Shown piece by piece: positions 7,665 through 16,320 of a stretch of DNA of 64,000 bases. The position numbers and the translations under genes were made by a program. Location of the stretch: contig JAZQMC010000008.1 in NCBI GenBank assembly GCA_045543095.1, positions 62,001-126,000 on the forward strand, read 5' to 3'. Position 1 is the stretch's first letter; the number at the start of each line of letters is the position of its first letter. Under the pieces are notes generated by a model. That model had not been told where the DNA came from. It saw only the letters and a list, made by a program, of their open reading frames with translations, and made no database searches. The DNA is from Fimenecus sp045543095. Its GTDB lineage: Bacteria > Bacillota > Clostridia > Oscillospirales > Acutalibacteraceae.

Positions 7665-8165
7665 ATGAATAACAAAAAGACGGTCTTTGTAGTTGAAGCG
7701 GCAGTTATTGCGGCTATGTATGCGGGGCTTACCTATGCGGCGAGTGCATTAAATCTTGCTTACGGTAGTATTCAGTTCAGATTTTCAGAGGCACTGACGA
7801 TTTTAGCCTCCCTATCCCCCGCGGCAATACCGGGGCTTACAATCGGTTGTTTTTTAGGCAACATAACAAGCCCTTACGGATTGGTTGACATTATCTGCGG
7901 TACGCTTGCAACACTTATTGCGGCGGTGCTTTCTTATTGGACACGCAATGTTAAGTTCAAGGATATGCCATTACTTTCAGCAATTTTTCCTGTACTTACA
8001 AATGCGGTAATTATAGGACTTGAAATCACCTTGTTTATGCCCGAGGGCTTTAAATTTGAGGCTTTTTTCATTACTGCGGGGCAGATAGCAATTGGTCAGC
8101 TTGTAGTGTGCTATGGATTGGGAATACCGTTATATAAGGTTATTAAGAAGATTAAAATTAGATAA
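7665..8165 (+). CDS. queT: QueT-family queuosine precursor transporter
   Basis: 166 residues, very hydrophobic with about five transmembrane helices. It matches the QueT/COG4708 family: ALNLAYGSIQFRFSEALTIL near 30-50, then a conserved PGLTIGCFLGNITSPYG segment (about 65-81). QueT is the substrate-binding (S) subunit of an ECF-type importer proposed to take up preQ0/preQ1 for queuosine synthesis. The ECF energising subunits are not in this window, as is usual. GGAG lies 9 nt before the ATG and is part of the candidate riboswitch described upstream. A bidirectional terminator follows. Confidence 0.88.
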   Translation: MNNKKTVFVVEAAVIAAMYAGLTYAASALNLAYGSIQFRFSEALTILASLSPAAIPGLTIGCFLGNITSPYGLVDIICGTLATLIAAVLSYWTRNVKFKDMPLLSAIFPVLTNAVIIGLEITLFMPEGFKFEAFFITAGQIAIGQLVVCYGLGIPLYKVIKKIKIR

Positions 8166-8176
8166 GTAAGTCAAAA

Positions 8177-8209
8177 AAGCGTGATAGCCAGATTGGTTAT
8201 CACGCTTTA
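8177..8209. terminator. Bidirectional terminator between queT and mgtE
   Basis: 13-bp stem (8177-8189 with 8195-8207) with A-rich and T-rich flanks, placed between two convergent genes. Confidence 0.8.
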
Positions 8210-8222
8210 TGTTTTATTGATA

Positions 8223-9563
8223 TTAAAGATTTAATACTGATGATGCGATTGCGAAGTAGATGAGAAGTGTTACTGCATCTACGATTGTTGAGATGAACGG
8301 GCTTGACATAACCGCAGGGTCAAAGCCGATTTTCTTTGCGATTACGGGGAGAATTGAACCCACAATCTTTGCAAACATAACCGCCGCAACCATTGTAACG
8401 CTTACAACGAATGCTACCCAAACACCAACTTGGTCCAAAAGCCAAAGTTTAAAGAAATTGACAACCGCCAATATAATTCCGCAGACAAAAGAAATACGGA
8501 ATTCTTTAAATATAACCTTTAAGGTATCTCGGAATTCAATATCGCCCAAAGACAAACCACGAATGATTGTTGCCGAGGACTGTGCACCACAGTTACCGCA
8601 AGTACCCGTAAGCATTGGGATATAGGCGGTAAGCACCACGCAAGCCGTAAGTGCACCCTCAAAGTGATTGATTATTTTTTGTGTGAATGTTGCGGAAATC
8701 ATCAAGAGCATAAGCCAAGGAATACGCTTTTTCACCGTTTCCATAACGCTCATTTTAAGATATGGCTTATCGGTTGGTGTAATAGCCGCCATAAGTTCCA
8801 TATCCTCTGTAATCTCTTCCTGCATAACGTCGATAGCATCGTCAACGGTGATAATGCCGACCAAACGGTCTTCACGGTCAACAACCGGAAGTGCCAAAAG
8901 GTCATATTTTTCGAAAAGGTCTGCAACAACCTCTTTATCTTCACGGGTATTGACCGAAATAACATTATCCTCCATAATGTCGCGAATTTCAGAGTTTTCG
9001 TCAGAAAGCAATAAATCCTTTGCTGTCACAACACCCACAAGCTTGCGTTTTTCGTCGGTCACATAACAGGTGTAAATTGTTTCTTTATCAACACCTGTTC
9101 TTCGGATTCTCGTAAATGCATCTGCAACGGTCATTGAGCGTTTCAAATCAACATACTCAATAGTCATAAGACTGCCCGCAGAATCCTCGGGGTATTTTAA
9201 AATTTCGTTAATGCTTTTACGTGTATCAGGGTCAGTATGCTTTAAAATACGCTTTACAAGTGTTGCAGGCATTTCTTCAATAAGGTCAACGGCATCGTCC
9301 ACATAAAGCTCATCAAGAACCTCGCGAAGTTCGGTATCGCTGAAAGCACGAATAAGCATTTCTTGATATTCGGGCTCCATATTAACGAAAACTTCAGCCG
9401 CCAACTCTTTGTTAAGCAAACGATAAATAAGAGTCAGGTCGCGTTCGTCAAGTTCCATAAAAAGCTCGGCTATGTCCTGCTCATTCATTTCATCAAGCAA
9501 TTCTTTTAACTGTTGCCACTTTTTACGGTGTAAAAGTTCTGTTAAAAGTTCGTATGTTTCCAT
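8223..9563 (-). CDS. mgtE: Magnesium transporter MgtE
   Basis: 446 residues from ATG 9563. MgtE is a Mg2+-gated magnesium channel of the cytoplasmic membrane. Domains in order: N-terminal superhelical N domain (1-125), two CBS domains (about 130-250), connecting helix, and five transmembrane helices (about 280-446) with the conserved PMLTGTCGNCGAQSSATIIRGL pore region (family motif P-x(4)-GGNxGxQ). A GTG three codons upstream (9572) is in frame, but only 2 nt separate it from GGAG. The ATG at a spacing of 11 nt is preferred. Transcription starts far upstream, giving a leader of about 150 nt with its own small ORF and a long hairpin. No M-box was found in that leader. Confidence 0.94.
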   Translation of the reverse strand: METYELLTELLHRKKWQQLKELLDEMNEQDIAELFMELDERDLTLIYRLLNKELAAEVFVNMEPEYQEMLIRAFSDTELREVLDELYVDDAVDLIEEMPATLVKRILKHTDPDTRKSINEILKYPEDSAGSLMTIEYVDLKRSMTVADAFTRIRRTGVDKETIYTCYVTDEKRKLVGVVTAKDLLLSDENSEIRDIMEDNVISVNTREDKEVVADLFEKYDLLALPVVDREDRLVGIITVDDAIDVMQEEITEDMELMAAITPTDKPYLKMSVMETVKKRIPWLMLLMISATFTQKIINHFEGALTACVVLTAYIPMLTGTCGNCGAQSSATIIRGLSLGDIEFRDTLKVIFKEFRISFVCGIILAVVNFFKLWLLDQVGVWVAFVVSVTMVAAVMFAKIVGSILPVIAKKIGFDPAVMSSPFISTIVDAVTLLIYFAIASSVLNL

Positions 9564-9599
9564 AAATTTCACAACTCCTTTTTAAGTATTTGGGTTTGT

Positions 9600-9665
9600 G
9601 AAACTCGGCGAGTATTTTAAAACTTGCGGACAGTTACCTGTGCCGCGTTAATACTCGGAGGTTTC
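9600..9665 (-). promoter_or_regulatory. Structured 5' leader of mgtE
   Basis: On the transcript the arm at 9665-9650 pairs with the arm at 9616-9600 in a long stem broken by small bulges. Inside it lies a second hairpin (9646-9626; GCGG/CCGC and ACAG/CTGT around GTAA). The stem overlaps codons 9-14 of the leader ORF, including its two Pro codons, so translation of that ORF would open it. No U-run follows, so any control would be translational or Rho-dependent. Confidence 0.55.
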
Positions 9666-9691
9666 GCGTTTGTACTTCGGTACGTGTCCAC
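9617..9691 (-). CDS. Leader ORF upstream of mgtE, candidate Mg2+/translation sensor
   Basis: 24 codons with a GTG start at 9691, preceded by AAAGGAG at 9-nt spacing. Translated, it reads MDTYRSTNAKPPSINA and onward to VRKF. It carries a Pro-Pro pair (CCT CCG, codons 11-12) at the 5' arm of the leader stem. Its stop lies between the stem arms, about 45 nt before the mgtE start. The same CCTCC is complementary to GGAG-type ribosome binding sites such as that of mgtE. Enterobacterial mgtA and mgtC leaders also use Pro-containing leader peptides, but no homology is visible. Whether it is translated is untested. Confidence 0.5.
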   Translation of the reverse strand: MDTYRSTNAKPPSINAAQVTVRKF

Positions 9692-9728
9692 TTGTTTTCA
9701 CTCCTTTAAAAATAATCTAAACTAATTT

Positions 9729-9757
9729 ATTATCACCCTTAATAACTTATTTGTCAA
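9729..9757 (-). promoter_or_regulatory. Promoter of mgtE
   Basis: Minus strand TTGACA (9752-9757), 17-bp spacer, GATAAT (9729-9734). It lies about 165 bp upstream of the mgtE start codon, so it defines a long leader. Confidence 0.75.
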
Positions 9758-9896
9758 TAGAAAAATCAAATAAAACAGTACAAATTTGCCGCAATTCTCA
9801 TTTGGCGTTTTGCACAGTAAAACTTTGCTTGTTTTAGTGAAATTTAACAAACTTTGTTTTTAGTGTTCATTTTTTGTTAAAAATTGCTTTTATTCG

Positions 9897-9925
9897 TTGA
9901 ATACAAATTAAAAATATGCTAAAAT
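9897..9925 (+). promoter_or_regulatory. Promoter of the GPH symporter gene
   Basis: TTGAAT (9897-9902), 17-bp spacer, TAAAAT (9920-9925). The 140 bp between this and the divergent mgtE promoter are AT-rich with no further recognised element. Confidence 0.65.
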
Positions 9926-9967
9926 AATTAAGTTATATATACTATATAAATATAAGGAGTGCAAAAA

Positions 9968-12490
9968 ATGAATTTAGCTCAAACAGTTAAATCAGGTGTT
10001 GACATGGTCAAAACCCATTGGAAAACACCACCCAAAGGCAGATATATGCCTTACCGCGAAATCGCAGCTTATTCAGGCGGCGGTATCGGTGCTTACATGG
10101 TTATCACATTAGGTAACGCATGTCTTTTATCTATGGGTAATACACTTATCTCTTCAACACTTGGTGTTGGACCAACAGATATGTATTTACTCTATGTTAT
10201 CGCAATTCTCATCAACATTCCTTTCACAGGACTTCGTGCGACAATTATCGATAACACAAGAAACAAAGCAGGTAAATACCGTCCGTACATAGTTACAATG
10301 GCTATTCCTACTGCCATTATATGTAACCTGATTGTGTGGTTCCCTTATGATAAGTTGAGCCTTATCGTTGGTGAAGGTATGGTATTCGGCAGAGAAAAAG
10401 ATTATGTTGCGAAATGTGCAATTATTCTTATTTTGAATATTGCATTGAATTTCATTTATTATTTCTTCTATGACGGATATGAAAATCTTATTCACGTTCT
10501 TTCTCCCAACACACAGGAAAGAGCTGACGTTGCATCAATCAAGAGTGTTGTTTATTCATTCGCTCCTACTATTGTAAACCTTTTCACACCAATTATTGCA
10601 AGAAACCTTTTCGGTACAAACACAACAGACATTCGTGTTTACAGATTCCTCTACCCTATTCTTGGCGTTTTAGGTATTCTTCTCTGTATCGTTGTTTATA
10701 AATACACAGAAGAAAAAATTGTTCAGGCAAGAACTCACGTTGTTCAGATTAAGTTCATTGACGCTCTTCGTGCAGTTGCTAAGAACAAGTATTTCTGGAT
10801 TATCTCTCTTGCAGGTTGGATTGGATTCCTTGAATCTGCTTATGCAAACATTCTTAACTGGCTCTACAACTACGGCGGCGCTTGTAACGGTAACGTTTAC
10901 GGTATAGTCGTTACACTCTACGGTAATGCTTCTCTCTGGGGTATGATTGCCGCACCGTTCTGCATCAGAAAATGGGGTAAAAAAGCTGTTCTTGTTGTTA
11001 CAAACCTTATGAACGTTGTATTCATTCTTATGATGCTTCCGTTTACACAGGAAATCAACAACCTTACAATCTGGCTTGTTATGGGATGCTTGTATCTCAA
11101 CGCTTTAATGGGTTCATTTGCACACATTCTTAACCCAACAATTCAGGCTGACATCCGTGACTATCAGCAGTATCAGACAGGCGAAAGAATTGACGGTATG
11201 TTCTCTGCTGTTGCTACAATCGGTACAATTATTACTCTCGGTACTTCTGCTGTTCTTCCTGTTATCTACGAAAAAGGCGGTATTACCGCTGAAAACGCAG
11301 CTATTGTTACCAAAAACCCTGACGTACTTAACCGTGTTCTTGGTGACGGTAAAACTGTTGGTCAGATTCTTGCTGAACAAATGGAAGCCGGTCAGAACAA
11401 CTATGTCAATCCAAACTCTGCATTGTATGATTTAGACATTTTCCTTCCTCTTATTCACGCACTTATCATCATCGCTGCTGTTGGTGCATTAATGAACGTT
11501 ATTCCGTTCTTCTGGTATGACTTCAATGAAAGAAAGCAGAAGTCAGTTATCCGTGTTCTTAAAGTTCGTGCTCTCTTTGAAGACTACGGCAACGGCATTG
11601 TTGATGACGGCAAGCTTGTTGAAGGCATTGACCTTATCAAAGATGCAAGAAATATGGCAGCACAAGAGCCAAAGGCTATTGATAAGTCATACAAATCAAT
11701 TAAAGATAAAGCAGAGAAAAAGGCTGCTAAAAAGCTTTATAAAGAAAACCTTAATTTCAATGAAGAAATTGAAATTTCAAAGTTTGTTTGTGATGAACTT
11801 GATAAATTCTCAACTGATGTGTTCAAATATCAGTACAATGTTCAGCAGGGCATTTACAGTGCAGGTCTTCAGGGTCTTAAAATGATGGACATTAATGAAA
11901 TCCAAGCTGAAATGGCAGCTGCTAAAGCAATGCCAAATGGCACAAAGGAAGAAAAAGAAATCCGTAAGTTTGCTATTGAAGTTGCAAGAAACAAAAAGTC
12001 AGCTTACAAGGCACTCAACAAGTATTTCGCAAACGAAGACCTTGTTCAGCCTGACTTTGCAGAACTTGAAAAAATCTTTGATGTTGAAGATGCTTGTGAC
12101 GAAAAGCTCAAGGCTCTCTATCTTGAATTAAGAGATGCAAAGAAAGCAAAAGATAATGCTACTGCTAAATCACTTAAAGCAGAAATTAAGGCTTATGAAG
12201 CTAAAAAGGCTGAAGCCCGCAAGGCTTCAAAGGCTGAAATGGATAAGCACGCTTACTTTGCACGTGCTGCAAAGCCATATCTTGATGCTGAAAAGCTTGT
12301 TAAACAAGAAGAAAACTACAAGCATTTCGAAGATATTGCAGAAATGTACGAGGATGCTAAAGTTCGTTATGAACAGGCTCAGGCAGAGGCTGAAGAAAAA
12401 GCTCGCAAAGAAAAAGAAGAAGCTGATGCTTATGCAGCACAGTTAAAGGCTGAAAAAGCTGCTAAGAAAGCTGCAAAGAAAAATAAATAA
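9968..12490 (+). CDS. GPH/MFS-type sugar:cation symporter with long helical C-terminal extension
   Basis: 840 residues. Residues 1 to about 515 form a twelve-helix MFS_2 (glycoside-pentoside-hexuronide:cation symporter) domain, opening with REIAAYSGGGIGAYM and containing the cytoplasmic-loop motif RATIIDNTRNKAGKYRP. Residues from about 520 to 840 form a soluble extension of Lys/Ala/Glu-rich helices, with coiled-coil character at the end (EKARKEKEEADAYAAQLKAEKAAKKAAK in part). A typical GPH symporter has about 450-500 residues, so the tail is unusual. The GTG at 9959 overlaps AAGGAG and is rejected in favour of ATG 9968. Nearby intracellular beta-galactosidase and fucosidase genes suggest a galactoside or fucosylated oligosaccharide as substrate. 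This is inference. Confidence 0.8.
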   Translation: MNLAQTVKSGVDMVKTHWKTPPKGRYMPYREIAAYSGGGIGAYMVITLGNACLLSMGNTLISSTLGVGPTDMYLLYVIAILINIPFTGLRATIIDNTRNKAGKYRPYIVTMAIPTAIICNLIVWFPYDKLSLIVGEGMVFGREKDYVAKCAIILILNIALNFIYYFFYDGYENLIHVLSPNTQERADVASIKSVVYSFAPTIVNLFTPIIARNLFGTNTTDIRVYRFLYPILGVLGILLCIVVYKYTEEKIVQARTHVVQIKFIDALRAVAKNKYFWIISLAGWIGFLESAYANILNWLYNYGGACNGNVYGIVVTLYGNASLWGMIAAPFCIRKWGKKAVLVVTNLMNVVFILMMLPFTQEINNLTIWLVMGCLYLNALMGSFAHILNPTIQADIRDYQQYQTGERIDGMFSAVATIGTIITLGTSAVLPVIYEKGGITAENAAIVTKNPDVLNRVLGDGKTVGQILAEQMEAGQNNYVNPNSALYDLDIFLPLIHALIIIAAVGALMNVIPFFWYDFNERKQKSVIRVLKVRALFEDYGNGIVDDGKLVEGIDLIKDARNMAAQEPKAIDKSYKSIKDKAEKKAAKKLYKENLNFNEEIEISKFVCDELDKFSTDVFKYQYNVQQGIYSAGLQGLKMMDINEIQAEMAAAKAMPNGTKEEKEIRKFAIEVARNKKSAYKALNKYFANEDLVQPDFAELEKIFDVEDACDEKLKALYLELRDAKKAKDNATAKSLKAEIKAYEAKKAEARKASKAEMDKHAYFARAAKPYLDAEKLVKQEENYKHFEDIAEMYEDAKVRYEQAQAEAEEKARKEKEEADAYAAQLKAEKAAKKAAKKNK

Positions 12491-12504
12491 TTAAATAACA
12501 TTGT

Positions 12505-12537
12505 AAAACCGACTTGGAAATTCCAAGTCGGTTTTTT
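12505..12537. terminator. Terminator after the GPH symporter gene
   Basis: 13-bp stem (12505-12517 with 12523-12535) flanked by an A-run and TTTTTT; works on the plus strand and looks usable on the minus strand. Confidence 0.85.
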
Positions 12538-12585
12538 GTGATTATTGATGGTTTTTATTTAAACAAATTTGAATTTGTCGAACTC

Positions 12586-12694
12586 TTCCCCCCTTCCGTC
12601 ACTCGCTTTGCTCGTGCCACCTTCCCCTCGTAGGGGGAAGGCTATCTTGGGCTCCACCCTTGAGGGGGAGCTGTCGCGAAGCGACTGAGGGGGG
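12586..12694. repeat. Palindromic intergenic repeats, family A (tandem pair, copies 2 and 3)
   Basis: Two units side by side. The first runs CCCCCTTCCGTCAC through CTTCCCCTCGTAGGGGGAAGGC. The second is GGGCTCCACCCTTGAGGGGGAGC followed by the hairpin GTCGC-GAA-GCGAC and TGAGGGGG. It fills most of the spacer between the convergent symporter and acyltransferase genes. Confidence 0.75.
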
Positions 12695-12735
12695 TATCCT
12701 AAAAGAGCCCGACAAACCCCAATTTGTGAGTTCCA

Positions 12736-13695
12736 TTATACTGCAGTTGCGGTAAAATATTTTTTGTTCTTTTCTTCGCCTTTCCAATTATGAATTTGCT
12801 TTGGATTTGCGAAAATATCATCAAGGCGTTTGATGAACGGTACTGCCTCGCCGAAGTCGAGGGCCCTGTGGTCAAAGGCAATACAGATTGGAAGCACCTG
12901 ACGGATTTCGATACTCTTATTGCCGTTTTCGTCAGTCACAACTACGGGTTTATCCTGCACCGCCCCCACACCGAATGCAGTTACCTGCGGAGGTATGATT
13001 TCAAGAAGACCAACATTACCTCGTTGACCTCTGTAAAGCGAACCGATATTTGAAATTGTGACTGTCCCCTGTTCAATATCGCATTTTGTAATTCGGTCGG
13101 TTACAGGAATACTTTCATATTCCTTTTTTGCTTTTCCACTTAAGGTTTTAACCTTGTGCTTACCTGTTTTTGCACCGATAAGACGGTAGATTGCCTGCTT
13201 GATTTTGCCCTTTTTAAGTGCGGTGAGAGTATTATCGAGTGACACCTCAAACATAGCTTCGGTCAAATCTGTCTTTTCAAAACGACGCTGAACATCGTTG
13301 ATATAATCGGTCATTTCATCAAGATTTTTACTTTCAAAGTTATGAAGATTAATTGTCATCATTTCACCGTTAGGCATAATCATTGGCATTGAAATATTGA
13401 TGTCTTCAAAGGTTTTGATTTCACCGCGAACAAGTTTTCTGTTATATTCAATATGTGAATTCATAATTGGTGCGGCTTTGAGCCCCTCGGCAATCACTTT
13501 TAACATAAGAGTATTGATTGTGATTTTGTCTGCACCGCGACGGTTAAAGTTGAGCTTTTTGTATTCTGTCATAAATTCGGTTACGTCAGGCTCATAATTA
13601 TATGTTACATGAGGAATTGTTTCCCAACTTTCAGTTGTCATATTCGCAACGATTTTTCTTTGAATTCCGAAGTTAATGGTGTTTGTAATTTTCAT
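12736..13695 (-). CDS. Stand-alone 2-oxoacid dehydrogenase E2-type acyltransferase domain
   Basis: 319 residues matching the catalytic domain of dihydrolipoamide acyltransferases (CoA-dependent acyltransferase fold, shared with chloramphenicol acetyltransferase). Near the C terminus DHRALDFGEA (275-284) corresponds to the active-site DHRxxDG, with His276 kept and the usual Gly replaced by Phe281. There is no lipoyl domain and no peripheral-subunit-binding domain, and no E1 or E3 gene is nearby, so it is unlikely to work in a classical dehydrogenase complex. The acyl donor and acceptor are unknown. AAGGAG precedes the ATG. Such lone E2-like proteins occur in other gut Firmicutes; the function has not been established to my knowledge. 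Confidence 0.75.
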   Translation of the reverse strand: MKITNTINFGIQRKIVANMTTESWETIPHVTYNYEPDVTEFMTEYKKLNFNRRGADKITINTLMLKVIAEGLKAAPIMNSHIEYNRKLVRGEIKTFEDINISMPMIMPNGEMMTINLHNFESKNLDEMTDYINDVQRRFEKTDLTEAMFEVSLDNTLTALKKGKIKQAIYRLIGAKTGKHKVKTLSGKAKKEYESIPVTDRITKCDIEQGTVTISNIGSLYRGQRGNVGLLEIIPPQVTAFGVGAVQDKPVVVTDENGNKSIEIRQVLPICIAFDHRALDFGEAVPFIKRLDDIFANPKQIHNWKGEEKNKKYFTATAV

Positions 13696-13868
13696 AAATT
13701 AAGTTCTCCTTGATGTATATTTTTTATTGCTTTTTTTGATTTGTTTGTTCCCTGTCGGGCTACACTCACATAATAATAAAAAATACACGGTTGCACCATA
13801 AACTTTGCTTGTCAACTGTTAAAAAATATGTAAACTTTGGGTTGCAATTGGCTTAAAATCAAGGATTT

Positions 13869-13923
13869 TTACCCCTCAGTCATTTTTTTACAAAAAATGA
13901 CAGCTCCCCTTTCAGGGGAGCCG
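13869..13923. repeat. Palindromic intergenic repeat, family A (copy 4)
   Basis: ACCCCTCA, an inner hairpin GTCATTTTTT-TAC-AAAAAATGAC, then GCTCCCC-TTTCA-GGGGAGC. It sits just beyond the GH95 gene stop and may also terminate its transcript. The remaining spacer to 13695 shows nothing else recognisable. Confidence 0.7.
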
Positions 13924-13934
13924 AGAAATGCGAT

Positions 13935-16295
13935 TTATTTAATTGTTATTGTATATGTTTCACCTTTGGTTGTTTGGAATTCTGCGAAGTGATTTTCGCT
14001 TTCGCAAATGCCGTCAACGGTGAATTCTGAATTCGCGTAATAGAGTTTACATTTACCACCCATATTTGAGGTTATGCGAGCAGTTATCATTTTACCGTTA
14101 CGCCATTCAATATCAACTGTGAAATTACCGCGGGCAACAAGACCGCTGATTTTACCCTTTTGCCAAGCGGTTGGAAGTGCGGGTAACAAGTGAATAAATC
14201 CGCAATGACTTTGCATCAGCATTTCATTCACACCCGATGTGAAACCGAAATTGCCGTCAATTTGGAACGGCGGATGCAAATCCCAAAAATTCGGATAAAT
14301 TCCGTTTTTGAAAAGAGTGCCGATTATGCTTAACACTCTGTCACCGTCAAGTGCACGTGCCCAGGTATTGATTTTTTGTCCCATTGACCAGCCCGTGCTC
14401 TTATCAGTTCTATCGTTCATTGAAACGATTGCGGCGTCTACGAGTTCAGGGTTATTATACCAATTCATCACATTGCAAGGATAAAGACCGAGAAGATGTG
14501 ACATGTGGCGGTGGTGACGCTCGCCAATTTCGCCAAGTTTATTCTCGTGATACCACTCTTTAATCTGACCGTCGTCACCGATTTCATAAACCTTGAGTTT
14601 GCTTTGAATATCCTGCCACTTATTGATTAAATCGTCATCCACACCCAATGCAAATGCACTCTTTGAAGCATCGTCATAAAGCTGCCATAGAAGTGCCTGC
14701 TCATAAGTATTACCCATTGTGCGAGGACCGTGCTCGGGTGAGTAGCAAGGCACGGTTACTAATCTGCCATTATGCTCAATCATAAGCTTCGAGAAATACT
14801 CGGCACATTCTTTGAGCATTGGATAAACATCATTTTTGAGAGTTTCTTTATCGAGAGTATATTCATAATGCTCATAGCAATTATGTAAAATCCACGGCAT
14901 TGCTGCGGGCGACCAACCCCAGTCGAAATTCCAACCGGGACAAGTCCAACCGAACGGTGTGCACTGGGTATGGAACAAGAAACCGTTCGCCTCGCCCTCA
15001 CCGCTTTTTACATTTGTATAGTATTCTGCGGTAAGTCTGCCGGGGATAACCATTGACTTGATATAGCGGATAAGCGGCTTTGCACACTCACTCAAATTGC
15101 CGTTATAAATTGGCCAATAGTTCATTTGAAGATTTACATTTATATGGAAGTCACTACTCCATTTGGGGTCATTGCAGCAGTTCCAAATACCTTGAAGATT
15201 TGACGGCAACATATCATCTTCGCGAGTTGATGAAATTGCCATATATCTTCCGTACTGATATAAAAGCTGTTCTGCACTGCGTGGGTCAAGCTTATTATAC
15301 TTATAGAGCAGTTTATCGGCAGGACCTATAACATTACCGCCTAAATCGATTGACACACGGTCATATAGTGCCGAGAAATCATCCGTATGTGCTTTTTTGA
15401 TTTGGTCAAAGGATTTTTCCTTTGCCTTGTCATTATCATATTTCACACGGTTATAAAGTTCTTCTGCACTCTCACCTGTTCTGTAATTTGGATAAACATC
15501 AAGATAATCAGTATCTGCAGAGAGCACAAATGTGATTTCGGTAGCATTCACAATATGTAAACTATCGGTTGCGGGCACGGTTTCACCGTCTGTTACAACG
15601 CTTGCAACAAGACAATAGTTCATATTGTTATCTTCGAGTGTACCTGTATGAACAATTGTGTTGCCGTTATATTCAATATTGCCCTTATGCTCCGTTGTAA
15701 GACTCAATTTCACATCAAATTTTCCGCCCTGACGGGTAAAATGAATTACTGCACATTTATCGGGATGTGAAACAAAGTATTCGCGGGTATCTTTTACCCA
15801 TTCTCTGCAATTAAGCTTGGCGTCATAAGAAACAGTGCAAACACCCGTTGACAAATCGAGTGAACGCTCATAGTTTTTATATTTTTTGATTTTATTTGCA
15901 AACTGAAGCTCACCCCAGCATTGAAAAGCACCGTAGCCGTCGCTGATACCTACAAGCTTTTCGCAAAGGTCGTGGGCTGTTTTATTGTTGCCTTTAAGGA
16001 ATTCTTCGCGAATCTGATTGTAATAATCATAAGGCATTTTGCCGTCTTTATCGGGAGTATTAATATTACCTCCGCAATAATCGGGACGCTTTGGCGATGG
16101 TCCGCCCGCCCACAAGGTTTTGTGATTGAGCACAAGGCGGTCATTTTTAACTTCGCCGATTACGGTAAGACCGATACTGCCGTTACCCACGGGCAACGCT
16201 GCCTGTTCCCAGATGTTTTTAAAGCCTCGGTAATAGGGCTTTTTAAGCTTCATTTTAGATGGTGGATTTGTATAATAAAGTTTGTGCATTTCCAT
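13935..16295 (-). CDS. GH95-family alpha-L-fucosidase (or alpha-L-galactosidase), intracellular
   Basis: 786 residues, the normal size for a single-domain GH95 enzyme, with no signal peptide. GH95 enzymes are inverting 1,2-alpha-L-fucosidases acting on fucosyl-galactosides such as H-antigen and milk or mucin oligosaccharides. Some members cleave alpha-L-galactose. Catalytic motifs are present: DFHINVNLQMNYWP with Asn386 and Asn388, SPEHGP with general acid Glu521, and HPPFQIDGNFG with Asp680. These correspond to the Asn/Asn/Glu/Asp set of Bifidobacterium AfcA. The gene is third in a minus-strand unit after GH2 and a GNAT gene. Together with the GH2 enzyme and the nearby symporter it suggests import and internal breakdown of fucosylated galactosides. 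Confidence 0.88.
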   Translation of the reverse strand: MEMHKLYYTNPPSKMKLKKPYYRGFKNIWEQAALPVGNGSIGLTVIGEVKNDRLVLNHKTLWAGGPSPKRPDYCGGNINTPDKDGKMPYDYYNQIREEFLKGNNKTAHDLCEKLVGISDGYGAFQCWGELQFANKIKKYKNYERSLDLSTGVCTVSYDAKLNCREWVKDTREYFVSHPDKCAVIHFTRQGGKFDVKLSLTTEHKGNIEYNGNTIVHTGTLEDNNMNYCLVASVVTDGETVPATDSLHIVNATEITFVLSADTDYLDVYPNYRTGESAEELYNRVKYDNDKAKEKSFDQIKKAHTDDFSALYDRVSIDLGGNVIGPADKLLYKYNKLDPRSAEQLLYQYGRYMAISSTREDDMLPSNLQGIWNCCNDPKWSSDFHINVNLQMNYWPIYNGNLSECAKPLIRYIKSMVIPGRLTAEYYTNVKSGEGEANGFLFHTQCTPFGWTCPGWNFDWGWSPAAMPWILHNCYEHYEYTLDKETLKNDVYPMLKECAEYFSKLMIEHNGRLVTVPCYSPEHGPRTMGNTYEQALLWQLYDDASKSAFALGVDDDLINKWQDIQSKLKVYEIGDDGQIKEWYHENKLGEIGERHHRHMSHLLGLYPCNVMNWYNNPELVDAAIVSMNDRTDKSTGWSMGQKINTWARALDGDRVLSIIGTLFKNGIYPNFWDLHPPFQIDGNFGFTSGVNEMLMQSHCGFIHLLPALPTAWQKGKISGLVARGNFTVDIEWRNGKMITARITSNMGGKCKLYYANSEFTVDGICESENHFAEFQTTKGETYTITIK

Positions 16296-16320
16296 AATAA
16301 TTTCTCTCTGTATATTGTTT

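Noticed and set aside
9573..9728. Possible M-box magnesium riboswitch before mgtE
   Set aside because: None of the conserved M-box blocks that I know could be found on the transcript strand; the region is better described as leader ORF plus stem.
12561..12583. AACAAATTTGAATTTGT motif also seen near 26789-26810 and (inverted) 57748-57766
   Set aside because: A weak AT-rich palindrome in spacers; three copies are too few and too variable to call an operator or repeat family.
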